Positions 1 to 5,060 of a DNA stretch of 7,045 nt are shown here, piece after piece. Both the position numbers and the translations under genes were made by a program. The notes below the pieces were generated by a model. It did not search any database. It had not been told where the DNA came from and saw only the letters and a program-made list of their open reading frames with translations. This DNA is from Gammaproteobacteria bacterium (lineage in GTDB: Bacteria > Pseudomonadota > Gammaproteobacteria > Steroidobacterales > SZUA-146): positions 1 through 7,045 of the forward strand of contig JABDLQ010000126.1 of the NCBI GenBank assembly GCA_013002925.1, written 5' to 3'. How positions within the stretch are numbered: the first letter of the stretch is position 1; each line of letters starts with the position of its first letter.

Positions 1-129
1 CAGCATCCATGCCGTCTCGAACCCGGCCGGCGAATACCACAGACCACTTACAATAAAAGCACCAATAGACAGAATAGTGACTGCCTTGTAGTTAACGTGG
101 CTGAGTGAATCAAACAGGTTGTTGCCCAT
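1..129 (-). CDS. DUF1761-like membrane protein, N-terminal 43 codons (cut by window edge)
   Basis: An open frame starts with ATG at 129 and reads without a stop to base 1, giving 43 codons. A good Shine-Dalgarno (AAGGAA, about 5 nt upstream) supports the start. After a short polar N-terminus (MGNNLFDSLSHVNY) comes a hydrophobic helix at about residues 16-30, then the motif G-L-W-Y-S-P at about 29-34 and a downstream A-W-M at 40-42. The combination of a first TM helix, 'LWYSP' and 'aW' is characteristic of the DUF1761 family of small integral membrane proteins of unknown function, usually about 130-150 residues with four TM helices. Only the first helix is visible. The family call rests on memory of that motif. 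The C-terminal two thirds lie outside the window, so integrity cannot be judged. Confidence 0.72.
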   Translation of the reverse strand, partial: MGNNLFDSLSHVNYKAVTILSIGAFIVSGLWYSPAGFETAWML

Positions 130-282
130 TATTTTTCCTTTTTTGTGTGATGTTTACCATGAGTGTCACAACGACAGGAAAAGGTTGCATCGGCAAGTTC
201 AGACAAATAGACCCATGATGGCGGGAATAACCACAGAGAAACAGCCACACACGCAGCGATCACGATCGGTAGTTCCTGTTGC

Positions 283-304
283 CAATAATCAGGCAATAAT
301 CAGC
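283..304. repeat. tandem 11-bp direct repeat (two copies)
   Basis: CAATAATCAGG (283-293) is followed directly by CAATAATCAGC (294-304), identical at 10 of 11 positions. This looks like a simple slippage duplication in non-coding DNA; only two copies are present, so a functional iteron is not implied. Confidence 0.6.
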
Positions 305-410
305 TCTGTCGATCCACTCGCAGCTAAACCGGTCCGATGACCCTGCCGCGCCACCGGCCTGCATCGTAAACCGATCTTGTCGGAAGGAGTGTCGACGAAC
401 CTCACGAGAA

Positions 411-425
411 ATACACCAGGTGTAT
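411..425. promoter_or_regulatory. 15-bp perfect palindrome, possible operator
   Basis: ATACACC (411-417), a central A (418) and GGTGTAT (419-425) form a perfect inverted repeat with 7-bp arms. The one-base centre makes a cruciform or RNA hairpin unlikely, so if it functions it is more likely a binding site for a dimeric regulator. It lies about 38 bp past the stop codon of the M28 peptidase and about 280 bp upstream of the DUF1761 start, which is far for a classical operator. No regulator gene is in the window. Function is unproven. Confidence 0.3.
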
Positions 426-462
426 CCGGAACAGTCGTGCCGTGATTCAGCTAACGCGATGG

Positions 463-1530
463 CTACTCTTCGGCATCATGTTCTGGTGGCTGAACAATCT
501 GCAGCCCTGCCAGTTCGGCAATGGTTCCAAGTGTCATTTGCAAGGCATTAAATCCGAGCCGGTAATCAGCGTCTGAATAGGTCTGTGGCACGTCGGAAGG
601 CTCGTGCCAGTGCGGGTTCGATCCCTCGCCAATTTCATCCATGCGCCGATTCTCACGAATGCTGATAGCAGCCGTCATGTTTTCAAATCGCCAGGAATCG
701 GTTTTTGCCATGTTGTCTCCGATCTCGGCTGGATAGTCGGTGGAATAGACCTGGTTACCTTTTAAAAAGGCTTCGGCCAGTGCCTTTGAATCGCTGGAAA
801 AATCGCTATCTGCCTGATACTCGATGTCCAGATCCGCCTCGGCAATTTGCATTTTCCGGGGAGGCAGTCCGTGATCGAACAACAGCATGTCGTGCTGAAT
901 CATACCGAGCCAGTCAGGTTCGGGATATCGCCCGGATCCGCGCGGGTGCTCTTCACCTCGTTTACCTGCGCGTTCAATCATATAGGCCCGGCTGCCGTCT
1001 GCACCGGACTCTTCGCTGTTCCAAAAAACGAATCGAATCGACTTGTCGGTTGCAATTTGTTCAGGCGCCAGCGCCAGGGCAGCTTCAAGCACGACCGCAA
1101 CGCCTGAGGCGTCATCATCCGCCGCCCCACCGCCGCCACGACCATCAAGATGGGCCGATACGATGTACATCTGGTCGGGGGAAGTCGTACCGATCTTTGT
1201 TACGTACATGTTCGCGCGCGGGAATAAGAACCAGTACCTGTACTCATGATACTCGACTGTGTAGCCGGCAGCACTGAGCCTGTGTGCGAGCCATTGTGCA
1301 GCTTTCTCATAACTTTGAGTGCCCTGCTCGCGATCGCCGAAACCGGCAAGAACCTCAATGTCACGTTTGTACGCATCAAAATCAAGCTGAGAGACCAGGT
1401 GTGCGATGTCGGCCTGATTGTCCACTGTCTCATCAGCCGACGTGCGATTGGCCATGGCCGATACCAGCAGACTGATCACAACCAGCGTGTAAACGAAATT
1501 ACGTGAGATTTTCAATGCGGTATCGTCCAC
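463..1530 (-). CDS. exported M28-family zinc metallopeptidase (aminopeptidase-like)
   Basis: The product is 355 residues from a GTG start. Residues 1-28 form a signal peptide: a short charged start, a hydrophobic core at about 12-25 and a plausible cleavage after A-M-A, so the enzyme should act outside the cytoplasm. The co-catalytic zinc set of family M28 is present in order: S-A-H-L-D-G (H127, with D129 beside it), G-A-A-D-D-D-A-S-G (bridging Asp about D139), N-S-E-E-S-G (E173 general base, E174 ligand), Q-H-D (D214), and H-W-H-E-P-S-D (H309). Length fits single-domain M28 aminopeptidases that remove N-terminal residues from peptides; substrate specificity cannot be read from sequence. The start lacks a clear Shine-Dalgarno, but no better start keeps the signal peptide intact. 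It stands alone, 240 bp downstream of the methyltransferase and behind a probable terminator, so it probably has its own promoter. Confidence 0.92.
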   Translation of the reverse strand: MDDTALKISRNFVYTLVVISLLVSAMANRTSADETVDNQADIAHLVSQLDFDAYKRDIEVLAGFGDREQGTQSYEKAAQWLAHRLSAAGYTVEYHEYRYWFLFPRANMYVTKIGTTSPDQMYIVSAHLDGRGGGGAADDDASGVAVVLEAALALAPEQIATDKSIRFVFWNSEESGADGSRAYMIERAGKRGEEHPRGSGRYPEPDWLGMIQHDMLLFDHGLPPRKMQIAEADLDIEYQADSDFSSDSKALAEAFLKGNQVYSTDYPAEIGDNMAKTDSWRFENMTAAISIRENRRMDEIGEGSNPHWHEPSDVPQTYSDADYRLGFNALQMTLGTIAELAGLQIVQPPEHDAEE

Positions 1531-1650
1531 TGAAAAACAATAGACTACGGGATTGGAGGTCTTTATAAAAGCAAGATCAGTGTAAATTTCGTGTCAGTGC
1601 GGATGAAGTGTCTTTCAAAAATTTACGCTGGCAGGAAAAATTACACGGAG

Positions 1651-1673
1651 AAAAAAGACTGCGACGAACAGTC
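1651..1673 (-). terminator. candidate intrinsic terminator of the methyltransferase gene
   Basis: Read on the minus strand, a stem GACTG / CAGTC (plus positions 1669-1673 and 1657-1661) with a 7-nt loop is followed at once by six T (plus A-run 1651-1656). An alternative stem GCGAC / GTCGC overlaps it. It lies about 100 nt past the stop of the methyltransferase gene and upstream of the peptidase start, a sensible place to separate the two transcripts. The stem is only 5 bp, so this is a weak-to-moderate call. Confidence 0.42.
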
Positions 1674-1770
1674 GCTGAGAAACCGGCAGAAAGAAGCTGG
1701 AACGGAGCCGAAAAGTGCCGGAAGAGGGTGATCAACCATCAGCCTCGGTGCCGTATCACACGTGTGGGTG

Positions 1771-2382
1771 TCACTCCGTGTTATCGAGCTTTTGCACGAT
1801 CACATACACATGGAGGTCGGGCCACTGATCGTATTCCAGATGCCTGCAGGCAGATCCCGATTTCGCAATAATCTCAAGAATTGCCGGGATGCCAGGGGCG
1901 CTGTGATACATTGGGGGACCCATGGCTGCATCCAGCGTTTCTGACGGTTCATCGACTCCGCCTGTTGTGAAAATGCATACACCTCCCGGGGACAGAGCAG
2001 CGAGTATTTTGCGTAAGACCCTGTCGTGCTGCTGCAGGGGGATGTGCCAGATGCTATCCCACGCAGAAATAAAGTCATATTTCTTTGGAAACTCCCACTG
2101 GCAGATATCGGCGTGGTAGAAGGTGATTTGAGGATGACGGTGCATCGCCAGTTCGATCATACCGTTGGAAATATCCAGACCTTCCGCATTGAAACCGTGG
2201 TGGAGGAGAAGATCGAGGATACGACCGCTGCTGCCGCAACCTATATCGAGTGCGTTACCGCAGTGATCAGAAAAGCCCAGGGCACGCCGATGTTGATCGA
2301 TGCCGTTTTCTCTGGGAAATTGATCGCCATTCCAGTGCTCGGCAAGGGAGTCGTAACTCTTTGCGATTTCCTCGGGGCTCAT
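1771..2382 (-). CDS. class I SAM-dependent methyltransferase, substrate unknown
   Basis: A 203-residue protein with the Rossmann methyltransferase signatures in order: motif I A-L-D-I-G-C-G-S-S-G (about 44-53) binds the SAM methionine and adenosine parts; G-L-D-I-S (68-72) carries the acidic residue that holds the ribose hydroxyls; A-D-I (91-93) is the adenine-contact region; the motif after the D-F-I-S-A-W-D-S strand and S-P-G-G-V (131-135) is the usual motif III. The N-terminus (S-Y-D-S-L-A-E-H-W) resembles the helix that precedes motif I in small-molecule methyltransferases of the Methyltransf_11/25 type. The substrate cannot be inferred. The ATG start at 2382 has only a weak Shine-Dalgarno. 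The gene is isolated: 352 bp of non-coding DNA upstream, and a likely terminator downstream. Confidence 0.88.
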   Translation of the reverse strand: MSPEEIAKSYDSLAEHWNGDQFPRENGIDQHRRALGFSDHCGNALDIGCGSSGRILDLLLHHGFNAEGLDISNGMIELAMHRHPQITFYHADICQWEFPKKYDFISAWDSIWHIPLQQHDRVLRKILAALSPGGVCIFTTGGVDEPSETLDAAMGPPMYHSAPGIPAILEIIAKSGSACRHLEYDQWPDLHVYVIVQKLDNTE

Positions 2383-2734
2383 ATCCGTACTGTAGCACCT
2401 TGTTGCTCCGCGTCGGCAGCGCGCTGTGCTGCGCGGTTGCTCATTGCCGGTGCGGCATGGTTGTTAAAAGTACCCGACATGCCCAGGGTTCTTTAAATAC
2501 GCCTGCGTGGGTACTGGCCGTTGTTCACGTTGCAAACACATTCAATAATTACCGCAAGTAACGAACACGTGCCGTTGTTGTAACCAGAGGTTCAGACGGG
2601 CTGACAGGGCGGACCCATCCGACTGGCCGCATCAGCGGCGGAAAAAGCTTTAGCGATCCCTTAACGACCTACAGTCTCTTTGCGCAGGTGTAACGTTTTA
2701 TGCACGCCGCAAGGGCCACGAGATATTCGCCTGC
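2383..2734. other. non-coding stretch between the VOC gene and the methyltransferase
   Basis: No protein gene is supportable in these 352 bases; the plus-strand frames entering from 2026 and 2250 are antisense shadows of the methyltransferase. The stretch should hold the methyltransferase promoter and leader. Visible structure: a small stem GCCGC-ATCA-GCGGC at 2626-2639, a 9-bp direct repeat GCCGTTGTT at 2517-2525 and 2571-2579, and GC-rich self-complementary sequence at about 2413-2435 (CAGCGCGCTG palindrome and CGCGC/GCGCG arms) that would fall in the 5' leader of the methyltransferase mRNA. None of the stems is followed by a T-run on either strand. I could not identify a confident promoter. 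Confidence 0.55.
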
Positions 2735-3133
2735 TTAACCCCTGTTTGTTTGTAGCTCCTGTCCAAACGCAATATCGTATCCATCGAGATCCTTTATCCC
2801 GAATTCCCGGCAACCATAGGGTTTGTCACACAACTCGTAGTCAATAGTGGCGCCCCGTTTCTGAAGCTCCTCGAATAGCGCGTCGGCGTCGTTCACCCAA
2901 AAGTAGGCGTTCCACATGTCGGACACCACAGTATGATGGGGAACAATCAGCTCCGGCTTTGCGACCTGGCTTAGCATTAAATGAAAGTTGTCGCGCCACA
3001 GTATACAAAAACCCGGCGGGTCCCCCCAGATACGATCATAGGAAAAACCGACTTTGTCGCGGTAGTAATTTGCGGATGCAATAACGTCGGTCACGAGAAG
3101 AATCGGTGCACTGCCAATGAGTTGAGAAGTCAT
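2735..3133 (-). CDS. VOC-superfamily protein (glyoxalase/bleomycin-resistance-like)
   Basis: The 132-residue product shows the paired beta-alpha-beta-beta-beta layout of the vicinal oxygen chelate fold: first half A-P-I-L-L-V-T-D-V...Y-Y-R-D-K-V-G-F (about 9-30), second half A-Y-F-W-V-N-D-A-D-A-L (about 76-86) ending in P-Y-G-C-R-E-F and D-L-D-G-Y-D-I-A-F-G. The PYGCREF plus 'D-DGY-x-x-x-F-G-Q' ending is common in bacterial proteins annotated as glyoxalase/bleomycin-resistance proteins. The usual first metal ligand (His or Gln in strand 1) appears to be Pro or Ile, and the usual Glu of the last strand is not evident, so a metal-dependent lyase is doubtful and a ligand-binding role like that of Ble proteins is possible. 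Nothing shows which ligand. It starts 95 bp after the aac(6')-like gene and could be read through from it. The ATG at 3133 lacks a clear Shine-Dalgarno and is preceded at once by a long-range inverted repeat. Confidence 0.87.
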   Translation of the reverse strand: MTSQLIGSAPILLVTDVIASANYYRDKVGFSYDRIWGDPPGFCILWRDNFHLMLSQVAKPELIVPHHTVVSDMWNAYFWVNDADALFEELQKRGATIDYELCDKPYGCREFGIKDLDGYDIAFGQELQTNRG

Positions 3134-3182
3134 CTGCGGTCTAGCTATGAGAGCAGCGACGACTGATCGCAGTAAACCGCAG
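3134..3182 (-). promoter_or_regulatory. inverted repeat in the leader of the VOC gene, abutting its start codon
   Basis: CTGCGGT (3134-3140) and ACCGCAG (3176-3182) are perfect 7-bp inverted arms 35 bp apart. On the minus-strand transcript the second arm ends directly at the AUG of the VOC gene, so the pairing would cover the ribosome landing site. The interior has only weak extra pairing. A translation-limiting leader hairpin is possible; chance is also possible. Confidence 0.28.
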
Positions 3183-3228
3183 CGCCATTATCTGTGTTTC
3201 AGTGTCAGGCGTATGTGCAAATGAATTG

Positions 3229-3678
3229 TCATGCATTTTTCAGCCTCTTGAGAAAGCAAACAATGCGATCCGTTTCAAAAAAACCCAAATGCTTATGCAT
3301 CGCAATGCTTATGTCATTGTCTGTTTGCGTATCACTGGCCAACTCTGAGTAGCCGCAAGATACCGCCCACTGCTCCGCCTGTTGCATGAGCAATGCGCCG
3401 TAGCTGTTGCCTCGGTACGCGGGTTTTATATACCAGGCCTCGATGTACGGTATCTCTTTACTACGACTGCCTTCCGCAAAACTTCGTATATTTAGTTCAA
3501 GAAACCCAATTACCTCGGCATTTGACACTGCCATCCATGCCTTTACGATATCGTTAGAAGATCCCAAAAAGTACTCATTAATTGCTGCTACATGCTGATC
3601 GTCGGTATCGGGCCATAGATCGGTTCTCATCTGCGACCATGCAGTAATATCGTTTTTGACGGCCTCTCGGATAATCAT
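3229..3678 (-). CDS. aac(6'): GNAT acetyltransferase, aminoglycoside 6'-N-acetyltransferase AAC(6')-I type
   Basis: The 149-residue protein matches the short (about 145-residue) AAC(6')-I branch (relatives of AAC(6')-Iy, -Ig and -Ih), which transfers acetyl from acetyl-CoA to the 6'-amino group of aminoglycosides in the cytoplasm. Visible marks: R-T-D-L-W-P-D (18-24), Y-I-E-A-W-Y-I-K-P (78-86), the acetyl-CoA loop R-G-N-S-Y-G (89-94), and the diagnostic C-terminal run with A-S-D (D116), D-N-D-I-S, M-H-K-H-L-G-F and E-T (114-136). In most family members I recall, the loop reads R-x-x-G-x-G/A; here the first Gly is Ser92, an oddity that may lower cofactor binding or reflect a changed substrate. 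The gene is AT-rich: 24/60 and 22/60 GC in the lines at 3241 and 3541. The start has only a weak ribosome site, but the N-terminus M-I-I-R-E-A fits the family. Whether it confers resistance is not shown. Confidence 0.85.
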   Translation of the reverse strand: MIIREAVKNDITAWSQMRTDLWPDTDDQHVAAINEYFLGSSNDIVKAWMAVSNAEVIGFLELNIRSFAEGSRSKEIPYIEAWYIKPAYRGNSYGALLMQQAEQWAVSCGYSELASDTQTDNDISIAMHKHLGFFETDRIVCFLKRLKNA

Positions 3679-3854
3679 CGCTTTTTGCGTATTTCACCTG
3701 AATTCAATCGACTGCCTGTCAAGGTTTAATGGCGATGGCACGGTCTCGACGCGTGCTGTGTTGCCCGGACAGGTGTTCACCTCTCATCATAAGCCTGCTT
3801 GCCACATCATATTACCGAAACCGTGGTTTACTGCTGAGGAAACAAGGAAACGAT

Positions 3855-4130
3855 TCAGGGTTTTATCATGTTGGCCGCCAACAACAACGGTCCGAAAAAC
3901 AAATGTGCCAGGGCCGTACTCCAGATCACAGGTTGTACTATTCTTCTCGTGCACGTCTCTGCGGTCAGCCTGGTTGCTCCTCCGTCACTATAAGTGACAT
4001 AACCGTGCGGGGCTGCATCCGATGTACAAACAACAATTTTATATTCCGCGTGTAAATACTGAATATTGAGAACACAGCCCGGCAGCAAATAAATGCATAT
4101 AAGTACGATTAACCACCGTTTTCGTTTCAT
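3855..4130 (-). CDS. small putative lipoprotein, no recognised family
   Basis: The 91-residue product begins M-K-R-K-R-W, then a hydrophobic run L-I-V-L-I-C-I-Y and L-L-P-G-C ending at Cys19. This is a plausible type II (lipoprotein) signal peptide, although Pro at -2 is not the preferred lipobox residue. The mature part is short, with two further cysteines (about 35 and 60) that could form a disulfide, and a C-terminal hydrophobic segment at about 69-87 (including L-F-F-G-P-L-L-L) that could be membrane-associated. I do not recognise a family. Overall size and layout vaguely recall small YceK/YidQ-like lipoproteins, but I see none of their specific motifs. A GGAAAG lies directly against the ATG, closer than ideal for a Shine-Dalgarno. 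The gene stands alone between long non-coding stretches. It is probably real because of the signal sequence; function is unknown. Confidence 0.6.
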   Translation of the reverse strand: MKRKRWLIVLICIYLLPGCVLNIQYLHAEYKIVVCTSDAAPHGYVTYSDGGATRLTAETCTRRIVQPVIWSTALAHLFFGPLLLAANMIKP

Positions 4131-4150
4131 CTTTCCGCTTCATTGTAACG

Positions 4151-4177
4151 GTGTCTTGGGATTCGAACCTGCGACAC
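4151..4177 (-). other. tRNA T-arm-like hairpin (possible tRNA or att-site remnant)
   Basis: On the minus strand, GTGTC and GACAC arms enclose a 7-nt loop TTCGAAT closed by GG/CC, with three mismatched positions between the two paired segments. The core GGTTCGAATCC is the exact T-loop signature of tRNAs. The arms are ten positions long on each side, but only seven pair. No D arm, anticodon arm or CCA end is found nearby, so it is not an intact tRNA. It could be a leftover of a tRNA-targeted integration site, or chance. Confidence 0.35.
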
Positions 4178-4200
4178 GTACAGTATTGTGTAAACAGCGC

Positions 4201-4242
4201 TCAATTCTCGCGAGAGTGTTGCTGGAGCTCTATTAAGCTCAA
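4201..4242 (-). other. possible 13-codon leader ORF behind a strong Shine-Dalgarno
   Basis: On the minus strand a near-perfect Shine-Dalgarno (GGAAGGAG, plus positions about 4248-4255) sits 5 nt before a TTG codon at 4242 that opens a 13-codon frame (fMet-SLIELQQHSREN) ending in TGA at 4201. It is the best ribosome site in the whole gap yet precedes no gene of normal size. It lies 70 bp upstream of the lipoprotein start, where a leader peptide could sit. The peptide has no attenuator-like run of repeated codons. This is a weak call. Confidence 0.15.
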
Positions 4243-4530
4243 GTTTTCTCCTTCCGGAACGGCGCGCGAAATTGCTTGATTAACCGTTTTAATTTAGCCA
4301 TTCAAGATATATACAACCTGTACAGCCCTCGAACGACACTCCCGTTTCGTCAGGAACAGTAGTGATTTTCTCAGCTAAAACCGAAGCGTAATCATTCAAC
4401 AGACCCCCAACAATAACGCCCCAGATCCTTGAGATCATACCTTGATTCTGTGCGTCATTCTAATGCAGAGGGGGTGCATAGCGCGGCAGATGTAACACGC
4501 ACGCGGCCTAAGTGCTTGCTTCGTTTCTTG

Positions 4531-4547
4531 AGTTGGCGGCACCAACT
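4531..4547 (-). other. stem-loop downstream of fosA
   Basis: AGTTGG (4531-4536) and CCAACT (4542-4547) form a 6-bp stem with a 5-nt loop, 27 bp past the fosA stop codon. The position suits a transcript end, but no T-run follows it on the minus strand, so it would at best act as an mRNA 3' stabiliser or a poor terminator. Confidence 0.3.
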
Positions 4548-4573
4548 TATTCTCTGTCAGCGTCGCAAACTGT

Positions 4574-4960
4574 TTATTTTTTTATAGATTGGTTCAGATA
4601 CTCCATGCGCGTAATCAAACTCCCAACATGGATTTCCAATCTGTGCCCATCGGGATCCAGAAAGTAGATTGAGTCGCCCTCGCTGTTATTTTCTTTCCAG
4701 CAACGTACCTTCTTGTTTGCGAATGCAACACGGAGTTTCAATAGTGACGCCTGGTCGGAACTAAATGCAATATGCGAGTAGTCTCTGCCGCTAATTACAA
4801 CATCGCCTAGCGAAAGGCACAGCCACAAACCTGCAGCTTCTATGTAAGCACCATTTTCCCATTCATGAACTTTCCTGAACCCTAACAGATCACAGTAGAA
4901 CTCCAAAGACGTGGACAGATGCGTAACTGCGAGGGTGATGTGATTGAGTCCGGTAATCAT
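4574..4960 (-). CDS. fosA: FosA-type fosfomycin resistance glutathione transferase
   Basis: The 128-residue protein lines up with FosA of Pseudomonas and Enterobacterales from end to end. FosA is a VOC-fold, Mn2+/K+-dependent enzyme that opens the epoxide of fosfomycin with glutathione in the cytoplasm. The start M-I-T-G-L-N-H matches FosA M-L-T-G-L-N-H. The metal set is complete: H7, H63 and E109 (H7, H64, E110 in FosA, after a one-residue gap in the 51-59 loop). The substrate and K+ residues are also kept: T9, Y39, W46, K89, S93-E94-G95, S97, Y99, R118, within R-C-W-K-E-N-N-S-E-G-D-S and F-L-D-P-D-G-H-R-L-E. The frame stays open upstream to 5218, but that extension overlaps the kinase gene and is not FosA-like, so ATG 4960 is the start; it has no clear Shine-Dalgarno. 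GC is low (26/60 in the line at 4681). It lies 100 bp behind the kinase gene. The assignment is strong; resistance in the host is inferred. Confidence 0.93.
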   Translation of the reverse strand: MITGLNHITLAVTHLSTSLEFYCDLLGFRKVHEWENGAYIEAAGLWLCLSLGDVVISGRDYSHIAFSSDQASLLKLRVAFANKKVRCWKENNSEGDSIYFLDPDGHRLEIHVGSLITRMEYLNQSIKK

Positions 4961-4995
4961 AACAGGGGATTGCTGCAGGGTTTGTGTATTCTGAA

Positions 4996-5024
4996 GCCGC
5001 TCAGGTTGCATGCACGCAAGCGGC
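4996..5024 (-). other. bulged stem-loop between the kinase stop and the fosA start
   Basis: GCCGC (4996-5000) pairs with GCGGC (5020-5024) and TTGC (5006-5009) with GCAA (5016-5019), leaving a five-base one-sided bulge (5001-5005) and a six-base loop. It occupies the 100-bp gap between the kinase gene and fosA. No T-run follows on the minus strand, so it is not a standard terminator; it may shape the fosA leader or the kinase mRNA end. Confidence 0.3.
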
Positions 5025-5060
5025 CCAACTATTATCAATAAATGGTGTCGCCATATGCAC

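Larger units (their letters stand above)
130..462. other. non-coding stretch between the M28 peptidase and the DUF1761 gene
   Basis: No convincing gene lies in these 333 bases. The one longer frame here (plus strand, about 119-340) starts with TTG inside the antisense of the DUF1761 gene and has no recognisable protein features. The stretch should hold the 3' end of the peptidase transcript and the promoter of the DUF1761 gene, but I see no confident sigma70 hexamer pair and no stem followed by a T-run. Two structures stand out: a tandem 11-bp duplication at 283-304 and a 15-bp perfect palindrome at 411-425. Confidence 0.6.
4131..4573. other. 443-bp non-coding stretch between fosA and the lipoprotein gene
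   Basis: No gene of usual size is found on either strand. Reading left to right it holds a tRNA T-arm-like hairpin (4151-4177), a 10-bp palindrome TCTCGCGAGA (4206-4215), a small stem GAGCT/AGCTC (4225-4240), an orphan minus-strand Shine-Dalgarno with a 13-codon frame (4201-4252), an AT-rich tract (about 4268-4315) that could carry the lipoprotein gene promoter, and a stem AGTTGG/CCAACT (4531-4547) just past the end of fosA. The rest shows nothing I can name. It is unusually long and structured for a gap between small genes, and may hold decayed mobile or gene sequence. Confidence 0.55.

Noticed and set aside
147..173. CRP-like site TGTGA...TCACA upstream of the DUF1761 gene
   Set aside because: The half-sites are about 15 bp apart, whereas CRP needs a 6-bp spacer.
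119..340. 73-residue plus-strand frame in the left non-coding stretch
   Set aside because: It starts with TTG inside the antisense of the DUF1761 gene, has no ribosome site and shows no recognisable protein features.
705..1506. Plus-strand frames of 63-190 residues over the peptidase gene
   Set aside because: They are antisense to the M28 gene, whose metal-binding motifs are intact. Their translations are Arg/Pro/Ser-rich and lack domain features.
1608..1871. 87-residue plus-strand frame between peptidase and methyltransferase
   Set aside because: It starts with GTG, runs antisense into the methyltransferase gene, has a highly basic composition without domains, and crosses the likely terminator.
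2626..2650. Terminator from the GCCGC-ATCA-GCGGC stem next to an A5 run
   Set aside because: The A-run follows the stem on the plus strand, so on the minus strand the T-run comes before the stem. Neither orientation gives stem then T-run.
3694..3722. Promoter for the aac(6')-like gene from a perfect TTGACA (minus strand, plus 3717-3722)
   Set aside because: No acceptable -10 hexamer lies at a 16-18 bp spacing; the sequence there reads AGGTGA. The -35 match alone is not enough.
1771..4960. Integron gene-cassette array
   Set aside because: Same-strand small genes including fosA and aac(6')-like types suggest cassettes. By eye I found only isolated matches to the RYYYAAC/GTTRRRY core sites (for example GCTTAAC over the VOC stop codon and ATTCAAC at 4394-4400), none paired in attC spacing, no shared repeat between the gaps, and no integrase in the window.
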